Shown here in pieces: positions 1 to 9,404 of a stretch of 64,000 bases of DNA. This stretch comes from Gammaproteobacteria bacterium (lineage in GTDB: Bacteria; Pseudomonadota; Gammaproteobacteria; Chromatiales; Chromatiaceae): positions 1 to 64,000 of the forward strand of contig JAGRGQ010000009.1 in the NCBI GenBank assembly GCA_020445405.1, written 5' to 3'. The translations under genes and the position numbers were made by a program. The number at the start of each line of letters is the position of its first letter. Within the stretch, counting starts at the first letter, position 1. Under the pieces are notes generated by a model. That model was not told the origin of the DNA. It saw only the letters and a program-made list of their open reading frames with translations, and did not search any database.

Positions 1-335
1 TACATGTCCACGATCCGGGCGATTTTTGATAAGCCGATCACTTTCCCTGTGGGTAGATAGGCCACATGGCATTTCCCTATGAAAGGGAGTAAATGGTGTT
101 CGCACAACGAATAGAGTTCGATGTCCTTGATTATAACCATCTCATCGTTTTCTGATTCAAAAATGGCGTTGTTGACGACCTCTTCGATGGAGAGACTGTA
201 TCCTCGAGTGATATACTGCAACGCCTTCGCTGCGCGTTGGGGTGTGTCCAGCAACCCATCCCGGTTCGGGTCTTCACCGATCCCCTCGATTAATGCTGCA
301 TAGTGTTCTGCCAGATTCTCCAGAGATGGGTTCAT
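1..335 (-). CDS. folE: GTP cyclohydrolase I, C-terminus cut by window edge
   Basis: The minus strand reads from an ATG at 335 and runs off the left edge, giving about 111 N-terminal residues of a protein usually near 190-220. It contains the family signature LCEHHLLPF, with zinc-binding Cys78 and neighbouring His80 and His81, preceded by the usual helical N-terminus ([14 protein letters not shown]). Known role: it converts GTP to 7,8-dihydroneopterin triphosphate, the first step of tetrahydrofolate synthesis, in the cytoplasm. The second zinc Cys and the catalytic C-terminal residues lie outside the window, so completeness cannot be judged. No neighbouring folate gene is visible. Confidence 0.95.
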   Translation of the reverse strand, partial: MNPSLENLAEHYAALIEGIGEDPNRDGLLDTPQRAAKALQYITRGYSLSIEEVVNNAIFESENDEMVIIKDIELYSLCEHHLLPFIGKCHVAYLPTGKVIGLSKIARIVDM

Positions 336-848
336 ATTCGTTCCTTTGTTGTTAAGCCAGATGTTTCTGCAACTATTTTCAGAACCTGTCCCAGAATCTC
401 CTGCAGGCCCGGGTTCTGTCCGAAATGCGTGCCTGCAAGGCGCGCTCCGCAGTGCAATACAGAATGTACGGGCAGGCGGCGCAATACAGCGGGGACGCAT
501 TTTGGACGCAACCTCCTGGGGCCGGTCGATTTTGGCTCCGGGTTTTGCTGCGGCCCGTTTATGCCGCTTCGGTTACACCACGTTTCCGCGTTGCCCCATG
601 AACCAAAATCGCCATGGTCGGGTCGCGGCGAATTATGAGATAGGTTCCAGTATGACACCGATATCCATGTTTGTACCGTAAACAGATGTAATTTTCAGCT
701 TCTGGAGATTATACGGCATACTGATGTTTGTCCGTACGGGTATCGTCGCATCATTTTCCGGAGTGACTGAAGCTGCAGCCGACTTACTCGGAGATGATAC
801 CGCGGGACTCTATCAAGCCTTGAATATCGATGAGTTACGGCTGACAAT
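336..848. other. intergenic region with a long imperfect inverted repeat
   Basis: No convincing gene is seen. Positions 418-433 (GTCCGAAATGCGTGCC) and 492-507 (GGGACGCATTTTGGAC) are imperfect inverted copies, with 14 of 16 positions complementary. Between them GCAATACAG occurs twice in direct orientation. The structure could be a small palindromic repeat element or an RNA hairpin. A 52-codon reading frame at 724-882 (starts MFVRTGIVASF) ends on a TGA that overlaps a possible TTG start of the next gene at 879. It may be a small coupled gene but has no recognised family. Confidence 0.35.
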
Positions 849-1676
849 GTGGTCTCTCTTCTGGTTAGGGAACCGGCATTGAAACACAGCATAACGCGCA
901 GCCATAATGGACCCGTGACTATTGCCCAGGTTCGGGAGATATCAACAGAAAACGTATGGCAATGGCTGTCCGCAGGCTGGCGGGATTTGGTGAAAGCGCC
1001 GGGCCAGAGCCTTTTCTATGGCGTAACGCTCGCATTTTCGGGTATCGCAATTTCACTCGGTGTGCTCTTCAGTGGATCTTTCTATCTGTTGCCGTTGCTG
1101 CTGGCGGGGTTCGCGCTGCTCGCACCTTTCCTGGGCATCGGCCCTTACACCATCAGCCGGCAGATAGAGAAGGGCGAAGATCCAAATCTGAAGGCTGCGT
1201 TGCATATGTGTTCCCGCAACGCGTTTCATATTCTGAATATGGGATTGGTTCTGCTCGTCTGCTTTTTGGTATGGGCGATGGTGGCGAATTTTATCTTTAT
1301 ATTTCTCCATCGGGGACTCACTCCTTCGAGCTGGCAGGGATTCATCTCGCTGCTGTTGGGTTCATGGGAAGGCGTTCAGCTGCTGGTTGTCGGGACCTAT
1401 GCCGGCGGCATTATCGCGTTGCTGGTTTTTACGATCAGCGTGGTTACAGTGCCCATGCTGATCGATCGTCAGGTCAATGTATTCGATGCGATAAATACCA
1501 GCTGGGTGACGGTGCGATACAACGTCGCGCCCATGCTTCTCTGGGCGGTAGTGCTGGTCAGTATTGTCAGCGTGGGTTTTTTGACCCTTTTCTTTGGTCT
1601 CATCGTGGGATTTCCATTGGCGGCACATGCCACCTGGCACGCTTATCGCGATCTGGTCGAGCACGATGCCGCTTGA
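849..1676 (+). CDS. DUF2189 family integral membrane protein
   Basis: About 275 residues with an N-terminal soluble segment (WQWLSAGWRDLVKAPGQS) followed by roughly six hydrophobic helices, which matches the DUF2189 pattern. Members are inner-membrane proteins of unknown function, often encoded near respiratory or stress genes. The start is uncertain. ATG 849 has no good ribosome site. TTG 879 has AGGG eight bases upstream and would overlap the stop of a short upstream frame. GTG 915 is also possible. All three precede the conserved region, so the family call is unaffected. The next gene follows about 80 bases downstream on the same strand. Confidence 0.8.
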   Translation: MVSLLVREPALKHSITRSHNGPVTIAQVREISTENVWQWLSAGWRDLVKAPGQSLFYGVTLAFSGIAISLGVLFSGSFYLLPLLLAGFALLAPFLGIGPYTISRQIEKGEDPNLKAALHMCSRNAFHILNMGLVLLVCFLVWAMVANFIFIFLHRGLTPSSWQGFISLLLGSWEGVQLLVVGTYAGGIIALLVFTISVVTVPMLIDRQVNVFDAINTSWVTVRYNVAPMLLWAVVLVSIVSVGFLTLFFGLIVGFPLAAHATWHAYRDLVEHDAA

Positions 1677-1730
1677 GCCGTATCGGACAGGCCGCTTTAC
1701 AGCGCCTGTGGTATGCGCTGTGAGAGATAG

Positions 1731-1949
<219 letters not shown>

Positions 1950-2046
1950 ATCTGCTGCAGTCAATACCCGAATCGATAAACCTTTACCGGCGATTGAAAA
2001 AAACCTGCAGCCTGATTCAGACATTCGCAACTTGGGGGGTGACGCT

Positions 2047-2691
2047 ATGCCGGGACAGAACCGTAGACAGTTTATTTTTAATTCCCTTGGGTTTTTGATG
2101 CTCCCCGCCTTGCCGGTTGTTGCCGCCGGCATGTTATCGCCTACGCCCAGTCAGACGGCGGGCCCTTTTTACCCGCCGGATTTGCCACTGGATGACGATA
2201 ACGATCTCACCCGGGTGGCAGGATTCGACAAACCGGCGTTGGGGACAATTGCCGATCTGTCCGGCCGGTTGCTCGACCGTAATGGCAATCCGCTGAATGG
2301 CCTCCGAATCGAAATCTGGCAGTGTGACGCGAACGGCCGTTACCACCATCCGGCGGATTCGGGCCGTAGCCCGGTGGATGAGGGGTTCCAGGGCCACGGG
2401 CACACCCATAGCGACGATCGGGGCCGTTATCGGTTTCGTACAATTCGCCCCGTACACTACCCTGGTCGGACGCCCCACATCCATGTCGCTGTGGTGCCCG
2501 ACACTCAGAACGCTTTCGTTACCCAGTTATACGTTGCGAATGAGCAGCGAAACGCCTGGGATCCACTGTATCGCCGAATACCCGTGGATCAGCGTCATCT
2601 GGTCACGGCGGAATTCAAGGCCGGAGCAGACCAATCTTCCCGAACCTTGACGGCTAATTGGGATATCGTGCTCGGAATCAACGCGATATAG
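2047..2691 (+). CDS. exported intradiol ring-cleavage dioxygenase-like protein
   Basis: 214 residues from ATG 2047, preceded by a strong GGGGGG-type ribosome site. A longer frame begins at 1834 but overlaps the DUF5522 gene. The N-terminus (NRRQFIFNSLGFLMLP...) resembles a Tat-like signal. The Fe(III) ligand set of intradiol dioxygenases is present: Tyr99 (GRYHH), Tyr138 (HYPGRTPHIHV), His144 and His146. Family members split catechol-type rings between the hydroxyls, or act on related aromatic or protocatechuate-like compounds. The exported location sets this subgroup apart from cytoplasmic catechol 1,2-dioxygenase. No aromatic pathway genes are adjacent, so the substrate is unknown. Confidence 0.85.
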   Translation: MPGQNRRQFIFNSLGFLMLPALPVVAAGMLSPTPSQTAGPFYPPDLPLDDDNDLTRVAGFDKPALGTIADLSGRLLDRNGNPLNGLRIEIWQCDANGRYHHPADSGRSPVDEGFQGHGHTHSDDRGRYRFRTIRPVHYPGRTPHIHVAVVPDTQNAFVTQLYVANEQRNAWDPLYRRIPVDQRHLVTAEFKAGADQSSRTLTANWDIVLGINAI

Positions 2692-2755
2692 TTGCGCTCC
2701 GGCTTCTGTTACCGGAGAGGATGGAACAGCTGAGTGAAACGGGACGGGAGCATTT

Positions 2756-3631
2756 TCAAAAGAGTACGAACGCCAGTGTGACAGGTATGATTGCAACGCT
2801 GGCCAGGTTGCCGAGCATTACAATGGAGGCGACTTTGGCGGGCTCCTGGTTGTATTTTTCGGCAACCATAAAATTGAGCACGGCCGGCGGCAGTGCACCG
2901 AACACAAGCAATAGTCCGAACTGGTCAGCGTCAAGATCAATGAATCGGGTTATCAGCAACGCCATCAGGATACCGGTGACGGGACACGCCAGCGCGCCAA
3001 CCAGGCCTATCTGCCAATCCTTCAGATCCACCGCAGTGAGGCGCACGCCGAGTGCGAACAACAGCAGCGGGATTGCGATCTGCCCCAGCATTTCGATGGG
3101 GGTGGACAACACCTGAGGCAGTTCCAAATTCAGAATATTGAATGCCAGCCCGAGCAGCGTCGCTATCAGGATGGGAATACGCAGTAAGCCGAGAATCGAA
3201 GCCTTCCAGTTCATCATTTTCAATCCAAGGCTGAAATGGAGGCTGTTTTCGACGATGAACAGCACCACGGCGGCCTCAACCGCCGCTTCGCCGAAAGCAA
3301 ACAGTGCGAGTGGAAGTCCCATGTTGCCGGAGTTGGAGAACATCATGGGCGGGACGAAAGTCTTGGGCTTGTAACCCGCCAATAGAGCAATCGGCCAGGC
3401 CAGCAGTCCCGAGCCGAGCACAACGACAGCACCGGCCAGTGCCAGTCCCTGGTAGGCTCCCAGGTCGAAATCTTTACCCGAAAGGATATGAAACACCAGC
3501 GCTGGTATAAAAATCTCCAGATTCAATCGATTGACTGCGGCCATATCGGGAGAGTGCAGGCTACCGTAAACATAACCGATCAGTACAATAGCGAATATAG
3601 GGAAAACGATGCTGAAAATCTGTTGTGCCAT
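2756..3631 (-). CDS. AEC family auxin-efflux-type transporter
   Basis: About 291 residues from the start MAQQIFSIVFPIFAIVLIGY at 3631. The frame stays open upstream to 4156, but that extension is not protein-like and overlaps the next gene. About ten hydrophobic helices are present, with the two-bundle arrangement and the GNMGLPLALFAFG segment typical of the AEC superfamily. These are inner-membrane carriers often for malate, malonate or other carboxylates. It is convergent with the dioxygenase gene and divergent from the SLC13-like permease. The substrate is not deducible. Confidence 0.85.
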   Translation of the reverse strand: MAQQIFSIVFPIFAIVLIGYVYGSLHSPDMAAVNRLNLEIFIPALVFHILSGKDFDLGAYQGLALAGAVVVLGSGLLAWPIALLAGYKPKTFVPPMMFSNSGNMGLPLALFAFGEAAVEAAVVLFIVENSLHFSLGLKMMNWKASILGLLRIPILIATLLGLAFNILNLELPQVLSTPIEMLGQIAIPLLLFALGVRLTAVDLKDWQIGLVGALACPVTGILMALLITRFIDLDADQFGLLLVFGALPPAVLNFMVAEKYNQEPAKVASIVMLGNLASVAIIPVTLAFVLF

Positions 3632-3805
3632 GGGCCGGACTCTTGTCTGTGCCGTATAGTCAGGGAGACGGAAGACTAACCGGTATTTCAGTGGAATGAT
3701 ACCTGCAGGATGTTGAACGTAGCCCTGATCCGTATATCCACACCGTTGCCGGTTTACCCGGAGCGCAATTGGCATTAGCTGACTGAGGCTGGTTACTTCG
3801 CAGGA

Positions 3806-5656
3806 GTGGAGGTAGGATGGAATCGACTGGCTGCAATGGACGTACAGACAGAACAAATCGATTTTATACCTATTACAATGACGACTGATCAGATCATACT
3901 TTTCGGGCTGCTGTTGTTTGTTTTCGTTTTCCTGATCTGGGGGCGCTGGCGCTACGACCTGGTTGCATTTGTTGCATTGATCCTGGCACTCGTAACAGGT
4001 GTTGTGCCCAAAGAGGAAGCTTTTTCCGGTTTCGGCCACCCGGCCACGATCATCATAGCGCTGGTGTTGATTATCAGCCGTGGGTTGTCCAACTCCGGTG
4101 CCATTGAGCTGGTGGCAAAACAGGTTGCCCGATTCGCCGGTACGCTCAGAATCCATATTGCCGTGATGGCCGGGATTTCCGCACTTTTATCGGCGGTAAT
4201 GAACAATGTCGCGGCGCTTGCACTGCTTATGCCTGTAGATATCCAGATGGCGACAAAGGCAAAACGCAGTCCGGCTCTCTCGCTCATGCCGCTCTCCTTC
4301 GCTTCCATTCTGGGCGGCATGATCACGATGATCGGGACACCGCCCAATATCATTATTGCCGAGTTCAGAAAGCAATCGACCGGCAGCGGATTCGGCATGT
4401 TCGATTTCACTCCGGTGGGTGCGGTTTGCGCTTTGGCGGGTGTGCTCTTTATCGCGGCCCTGGGCTGGCGCCTGCTTCCGAAGGAGCGTCACCAGCATGA
4501 TATGTCCAAGGAACTGATGGATCTCAGCGGATATATAGCCGAGCTCCACGTAGGGGAGAGTTCGCCAGCGGTGGGGCGCCGGGTCAGGGAACTGGACGAA
4601 TCAGCGGAAGAAAACGATGTTCTGATCGCAGGTTTGATAAGGCGGGGAGCAAGATTGCCCGGGAGGGCCAGGTGGACTCAAATCGAGCCGGGCGATGTGT
4701 TGGTGGTCGAAGCGGAACCGGAGGCGCTGGATGGGTTTGTGGGTGTGATGGGATTGGACTACCGCAGTGGAGGCTTCCAGCCCAAATTGCTGGACAACGA
4801 CGATATGTCACTGATGGAGGTTGTGGTGCCGGAGGGGGCGCGGCTGGAAGGCAGGACGGCCAATTCCCTGAAGTTGCAATATCGACACGAAGTGACCCTG
4901 CTCGGCGTTTCGCGCCGGGGACGCCACTTCCGGGATCGTGTGCGAAAATTGACAATCGAGGCGGGCGACGTGTTACTCCTGCTCGGGCCGAGGAAACGTC
5001 TGTACAGTATAAGCGCCTGGCTGGGGGCCATGCCATTGGCGCAAAGGGGTCTGGAGCTCGTCCATCGGGACAAAGCATGGACGGCTTCCGGCCTGTTCGC
5101 GCTGGCAATAGTGGCCGCATCTCTGGAATGGCTTTACCTGCCGGTGGCGCTGTCGATCGTCGTGGCGCTATTCGCACTGCTCGGTATCGTACAGCCGCGG
5201 CAGATATACGAATCGGTGGAGTGGTCGGTGATCGTATTGCTGGGCGCGATGATTCCGATTGGCGCGGCACTGGAATCAAGTGGTGCCACTGCATTGATAG
5301 CCGCTGCGACTATCAGCGTCTCGGAGGGCTATTCTCCGGTAGTCGTTCTGACACTGTTGATGGTGGTTACCATGACGCTGTCCGATGTGATGAATAACAC
5401 GGCAACGGCTGTCATCGCCGCACCGATCGCGGTGGATATTGCAAACAGGCTGCAGGTCAGCGCCGATCCTTTCCTTATGACGGTTGCGGTTGCCGCTTCC
5501 TGTGCATTTTTGACGCCGATCGGGCACAAGAACAATACGCTGATCATGGGGCCAGGGGGGTACCGGTTCGGCGATTACTGGCGGATGGGACTGCCGCTGG
5601 AACTCTTGATTATCTCTGTTTCCATTCCCATGATTATCTGGGTCTGGCCGCTGTAA
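3806..5656 (+). CDS. SLC13-type anion permease with internal TrkA-C (RCK_C) domains
   Basis: Up to 616 residues. The N-terminal membrane half holds the conserved AVMNNVAALALLMP and GGMITMIGTPPNIIIA segments of the DASS/ArsB-like superfamily. A cytoplasmic insert (about residues 240-410) follows, with two TrkA-C-like regulatory repeats. A second membrane half carries a matching SDVMNNTATAVIAAP segment. Such proteins are Na+-coupled carriers for sulfate, dicarboxylates or related anions. GTG 3806 follows CAGGA; ATGs at 3836 and 3878 are alternatives, and the first membrane helix begins just after 3878. It is divergent from the AEC gene. Substrate is unknown. Confidence 0.85.
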   Translation: MEVGWNRLAAMDVQTEQIDFIPITMTTDQIILFGLLLFVFVFLIWGRWRYDLVAFVALILALVTGVVPKEEAFSGFGHPATIIIALVLIISRGLSNSGAIELVAKQVARFAGTLRIHIAVMAGISALLSAVMNNVAALALLMPVDIQMATKAKRSPALSLMPLSFASILGGMITMIGTPPNIIIAEFRKQSTGSGFGMFDFTPVGAVCALAGVLFIAALGWRLLPKERHQHDMSKELMDLSGYIAELHVGESSPAVGRRVRELDESAEENDVLIAGLIRRGARLPGRARWTQIEPGDVLVVEAEPEALDGFVGVMGLDYRSGGFQPKLLDNDDMSLMEVVVPEGARLEGRTANSLKLQYRHEVTLLGVSRRGRHFRDRVRKLTIEAGDVLLLLGPRKRLYSISAWLGAMPLAQRGLELVHRDKAWTASGLFALAIVAASLEWLYLPVALSIVVALFALLGIVQPRQIYESVEWSVIVLLGAMIPIGAALESSGATALIAAATISVSEGYSPVVVLTLLMVVTMTLSDVMNNTATAVIAAPIAVDIANRLQVSADPFLMTVAVAASCAFLTPIGHKNNTLIMGPGGYRFGDYWRMGLPLELLIISVSIPMIIWVWPL

Positions 5657-5959
5657 CGGCTCAGTTTATTCTATTCTCTACAGCGTTGTGCATTTGGACC
5701 GTGTCGAGGGCATCCGACCGTGGAACGGAGACATTATTCCCTTGCTCAACGCCGAAAACTGACGCAGAAGCGCCGCTCGGCAGCCATAAAACCGAAGCTG
5801 GCCGGGCAGTTGGGTTTTTTTTGAAATTTTAATCATATTTTCAAGTTCGTCCTGTTACTATCCGAACACATTCAGTGTTTCGCGCGCTGTTTATCCAGTG
5901 GCGGATGCGAGCGCCTGGACCCGGACCATCAGACAATCGACAAGAGAGGAGAAGGAAAA
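5657..5959. other. intergenic region upstream of fbaA
   Basis: About 300 bases without a gene. A T-run at 5814-5821 follows a weak GC-rich dyad (AAACC...GGTTT) and could end transcription from the upstream permease. The AT-rich stretch 5820-5870 is a plausible promoter region for the aldolase, but no clear box pair stands out. Confidence 0.3.
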
Positions 5960-7030
5960 ATGACCGGCATTTTGAAATTGGTAAAACCGGGAGTCGTAAC
6001 CGGCGGAGACGTACAGAAACTGCTGCAGGCTGCCAAGCAAAGCGGTTTTGCGCTGCCTGCCGTCAATGTGGTCAATACTAACTCGGTGAACGCTGTATTG
6101 GAGGCGGCAGCGGCGGTGAGCTCGCCGGTTATGATTCAGTTTTCCAGTGGCGGAGCAGGGTTTTTCGCCGGCAAAGGATGCCCAGCCGGCAACGCAATGG
6201 TGATCGGGGCGGCGGCTGGTGCTCAGTATGTCCACACCATGGCGGAGGCATACGGGGTACCGGTTGTACTGCATACCGATCATGCTGCGCGCAAGCTGTT
6301 GCCCTGGGTGGACGGAATGCTCGATTTGGGTGAGGAACACTTCGAAAAAACCGGTAAACCTCTGTTCAGTTCGCATATGCTGGATCTCTCGGAGGAGACG
6401 CTGGAAGAGAATATCTCCATCTGCGAAGACTATCTCAAGCGCATGAGCAGGATCGGGATGACGCTGGAGATCGAGCTGGGCGTGACCGGCGGCGAAGAGG
6501 ATGGGGTCGACAATACCCAGATAGACAATTCGGCGCTGTACACCCAGCCCGAGGATGTCGCACTGGCTTATGAACGCTTGAGCAGGATAAGCGATAGTTT
6601 TACTGTGGCTGCCTCGTTCGGCAATGTGCATGGGGTTTACAAGCCGGGGAACGTGAAGTTGACGCCCAAGATTCTGGATAACTCCCAGAAATATATTCAG
6701 GAGAAGCTTGGAACGGGTCAATTACCGGTCAATTTTGTCTTCCATGGCGGATCCGGTTCAAGCCGCGAGGAGATCCGGGAGGCAATCTCCTATGGCGTGA
6801 TCAAGATGAATATCGATACGGACACCCAGTGGGCCACCTGGGATGGTGTACGCCGCTACGAGGCGAAAAATCATGACTATCTTCAGGGACAGATCGGCAA
6901 CCCGGACGGTGAAGACAAACCGAACAAGAAATATTACGATCCGCGTCAGTGGCTGCGAGCGGGGGAGCAGTCGATGGTGGAGCGGCTGAAAACGGCATTC
7001 GAGGATCTGAACTGCCTGAATCGCAACTGA
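5960..7030 (+). CDS. fbaA: class II fructose-bisphosphate aldolase, FbaA type
   Basis: 356 residues, the usual length of the long (E. coli FbaA-like) class II enzymes. It catalyses reversible cleavage of fructose 1,6-bisphosphate to dihydroxyacetone phosphate and glyceraldehyde 3-phosphate, in glycolysis, gluconeogenesis or the Calvin cycle. Zinc and active-site segments are visible: VLHTDHAARK, EIELGVTGGEEDGVDN, FGNVHGVYKPG, FVFHGGSGSS and KMNIDTDTQWA. A strong ribosome site (GAGAGGAGAAGG) precedes ATG 5960. It stands alone, separated from flanking genes by intergenic DNA. Confidence 0.97.
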   Translation: MTGILKLVKPGVVTGGDVQKLLQAAKQSGFALPAVNVVNTNSVNAVLEAAAAVSSPVMIQFSSGGAGFFAGKGCPAGNAMVIGAAAGAQYVHTMAEAYGVPVVLHTDHAARKLLPWVDGMLDLGEEHFEKTGKPLFSSHMLDLSEETLEENISICEDYLKRMSRIGMTLEIELGVTGGEEDGVDNTQIDNSALYTQPEDVALAYERLSRISDSFTVAASFGNVHGVYKPGNVKLTPKILDNSQKYIQEKLGTGQLPVNFVFHGGSGSSREEIREAISYGVIKMNIDTDTQWATWDGVRRYEAKNHDYLQGQIGNPDGEDKPNKKYYDPRQWLRAGEQSMVERLKTAFEDLNCLNRN

Positions 7031-7206
7031 GTGATTTTGTCGCTGTCCGGAAACACGGGGTTTCTCAATGTTCCGTTATCCCGGCGGAGGCCGGGATACG
7101 CGGCGTTCGATGGGTTAGCGGATTCCGGCTCCATCGGAACATTAAAAACTGTGCTTCCGGACACTCCTCGCCGTTTTTTGCGCCTGTCCGCGCAAGCATT
7201 CTAGCT
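7031..7206. repeat. REP-like palindrome between convergent genes
   Basis: Between the convergent ends of fbaA and the CoA-transferase gene lies GTTATCCCGGCGG followed by GGCCGGGATACG (around 7076-7101), a short GC-rich palindrome. A related one (ATTCCGACGCATGCCGGAATCC) occurs near 11125-11147. They resemble dispersed extragenic palindromes and may also end transcription from either side. Only two copies are obvious here. Confidence 0.35.
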
Positions 7207-9063
7207 TCAGGCAACGGACTGTTCGCCAGCCGGTTGCTCAGCCTGAATATCCAGCTCCAGAATAACCTCCTGTGCCGATTCGCCGGGTCGGCGGATAAAG
7301 TTGTGGAACGCGAATACCCGCAGCATTGGCCGGTTCTCCATCCTGACGTAGGCGTACATGGTTCTGATACCCCGTTTCCTGCCCACTTTTATCATCTCTC
7401 CCAGCAAATATTTCGCCATACCTTTGCCCTGGTGTATCTCGCGCACGACGAACGCGACTTCGGCTGAGTTGTTCTGTTCCATAAAATAGAAACGCCCGAC
7501 CGCTTCGATCTCCTCTTTGGGACCGTTTCGCTTCACCAGGCAGAAGGCCAGATCGCGACCCTGATCCACCGCCACCAAAGCCGAAGCCCTCTCTCTGGAC
7601 ATCTGTTTGGGGTGATGACTGTAGCGCATCAGCAGCGTCTCTTTGTTGTGCGAGTAAAAAAACTCCTGCAACGAACGTTCATCGGCTGGATGCAGCGGCC
7701 GCAGCTGATAGCTTTCCCCGGCAAACTGCAGTTTCCTTAGTTCGATGCCGTCCAGCTCCGTAACCGTTGTCGGCTTCTGTTTCTGGTATTCGGGCACCCA
7801 GTAGTGTTTTCGTACTTCGCGCAGCAATGCGTCGCGAAAATCCGGGTGGGCCACCTGGATCAGTTCGAGCGCCCGCTCACGGATGCTTTTGCCTCGCAGC
7901 GTGGCTATACCCCATTCTGTCACCACGTAATGTATATCGCCGCGCGAGGTAACTACGCCGCCGCCCTCGGTGAGACAGGGGACGATCTTGGACACCGTGC
8001 CGTTTTTGGCCGTGGAGGGGAGGGCAATGATCGGCTTGCCACCTTTGCTCATCGCCGCACCGCGTATGAAATCCACCTGCCCTCCGATGCCGCTGTAAAA
8101 ACGGTAGCCAACGGAATCGGAGACCACCTGGCCCGTCAGATCCACTTCGATGGCGCTGTTAATCGACACCATATTGTCGTTGCGGGCAATGCGCATGGGG
8201 TGGTTGACGTGTTCTGCGGGATAGAATTCGATATGCGGATTGCGGTCGACAAAATCGTACAGCCGCTGGCTGCCCATGCAGAAAGTCGTGATTGTCTTGC
8301 CTTTGTGGAAACTCTTTCTGCTGTTGTTTATGACACCGAGCCGCATCAGATCGATGATGCCGTCGCTGATCATTTCCGAGTGAATGCCCAGGTCTTTATG
8401 GTTTCCAAGATAGCGCAACACCGCGTCGGGGATCCTGCCGACGCCCATATGCAGCGTGCAGCCATCTTCGATCAGCATGGAGACATACTGGCCTATCTGC
8501 TCCGTGACCCGGTCAATCTGCATTGGCTGCATCTGATAGAGGGGTTCTTCATGCTCGATCCAGGCATCGATCCGGTCGATATGGATGAAACTGTGTCCGA
8601 AGGTTCTCGGCATGCTTGGGTTTATCTGGGCAACGATGCGGCGCGCGTTTCGGCAGGCGGCGGAGACGACGTCGACGGATACGCCAAACGAGCAGTAGCC
8701 GTAGTCATCCGGCGGGCTGACCATGATCAGGGCCAGGTCCAGCGGTAGAATGCCGTCCTCGAACAGCGCCGGGATTTCAGACAGGAAGCAGGGCGTATAG
8801 TCCGCATAACCCTGGGCAACGGCTTCGCGGCAGCCCTGTCCGATAAACAGGCAGTTATCCTTGAAAAGATCGCTGTACTCCCTGCGGGTCCAGATGTTGT
8901 CTCCGGCGGTGAGGATGTGAACCGTTTCGATATCGTGCAGACCCCTGGCGTTATCGATGAGATTCCGTATCAGCGTATTGGGTACCGCTGCGTTGGAACC
9001 GATGAAAATGCGGTTGCCGGATTCAACCAGCTGGTGCCAATTGATCGTGGATGGGTTAGACAT
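7207..9063 (-). CDS. acetyl-CoA hydrolase/CoA-transferase fused to GNAT acetyltransferase domain
   Basis: 618 residues. Residues about 1-430 form a class I CoA-transferase or acetyl-CoA hydrolase, with the catalytic-Glu region SINSAIEVDLTGQV and the C-terminal GGGVVTSRGDIHYVVTEWGIA segment. Residues about 445-600 are a GNAT domain (FYFMEQNNSAEVAFVV...HQGKGMAKYLL, the acetyl-CoA loop). The fusion is a known architecture in Proteobacteria. The first half should move CoA between short-chain acids; the second could acetylate a protein or small molecule, perhaps for control. The start MSNPSTINWHQ at 9063 has an AGGGAG-type site. Neighbouring genes are a ligase and a lyase for CoA esters. Confidence 0.88.
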   Translation of the reverse strand: MSNPSTINWHQLVESGNRIFIGSNAAVPNTLIRNLIDNARGLHDIETVHILTAGDNIWTRREYSDLFKDNCLFIGQGCREAVAQGYADYTPCFLSEIPALFEDGILPLDLALIMVSPPDDYGYCSFGVSVDVVSAACRNARRIVAQINPSMPRTFGHSFIHIDRIDAWIEHEEPLYQMQPMQIDRVTEQIGQYVSMLIEDGCTLHMGVGRIPDAVLRYLGNHKDLGIHSEMISDGIIDLMRLGVINNSRKSFHKGKTITTFCMGSQRLYDFVDRNPHIEFYPAEHVNHPMRIARNDNMVSINSAIEVDLTGQVVSDSVGYRFYSGIGGQVDFIRGAAMSKGGKPIIALPSTAKNGTVSKIVPCLTEGGGVVTSRGDIHYVVTEWGIATLRGKSIRERALELIQVAHPDFRDALLREVRKHYWVPEYQKQKPTTVTELDGIELRKLQFAGESYQLRPLHPADERSLQEFFYSHNKETLLMRYSHHPKQMSRERASALVAVDQGRDLAFCLVKRNGPKEEIEAVGRFYFMEQNNSAEVAFVVREIHQGKGMAKYLLGEMIKVGRKRGIRTMYAYVRMENRPMLRVFAFHNFIRRPGESAQEVILELDIQAEQPAGEQSVA

Positions 9064-9404
9064 GACTGCTCCCTTTACTTCAGGTGGTTACTGCTGCAGA
9101 CAGTCGCTAGCTGGACACTCAATATACCGAGGTTGGCGGCATCAGTTTCGGCCGGACTCCGGATATTCATACTGTCGAGCCGCTATTTAGTCCGACTGTC
9201 CGATATCTGTATCGGTTGTTTACCGGAAGGCTTGATGCGATGCATTGAACAAAACTGCTGTCCTTTACTGCGTGGTCTGTAAACGTCTCAATCGAAATTC
9301 CGCTGGCTTGCGGCATAGGATTTTGACCCTGTTCTCTGTTTGAACAGTGACAAATCAACGGCATTTTAATGTGCGCAGCGGCCATCGATGTTCTTCCCTG
9401 GTCC
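9064..9404. other. intergenic region, 341 bases
   Basis: No gene is supported. The part near 9064-9200 probably holds the promoter of the CoA-transferase gene, which reads leftward. I see no clear repeat or strong terminator hairpin. Confidence 0.3.

Noticed and set aside
332..681. Overlapping open frames between folE and DUF2189
   Set aside because: Three frames are open at once in GC-rich DNA around the inverted repeat; none has a ribosome site or a domain.
2134..2484. Minus-strand frame across the intradiol dioxygenase gene
   Set aside because: No ribosome site or family, and the plus strand carries all iron ligands.
5891..6721. Long open frame opposite to fbaA
   Set aside because: It lies fully opposite the well-supported aldolase gene, has no ribosome site and no recognisable protein motifs.
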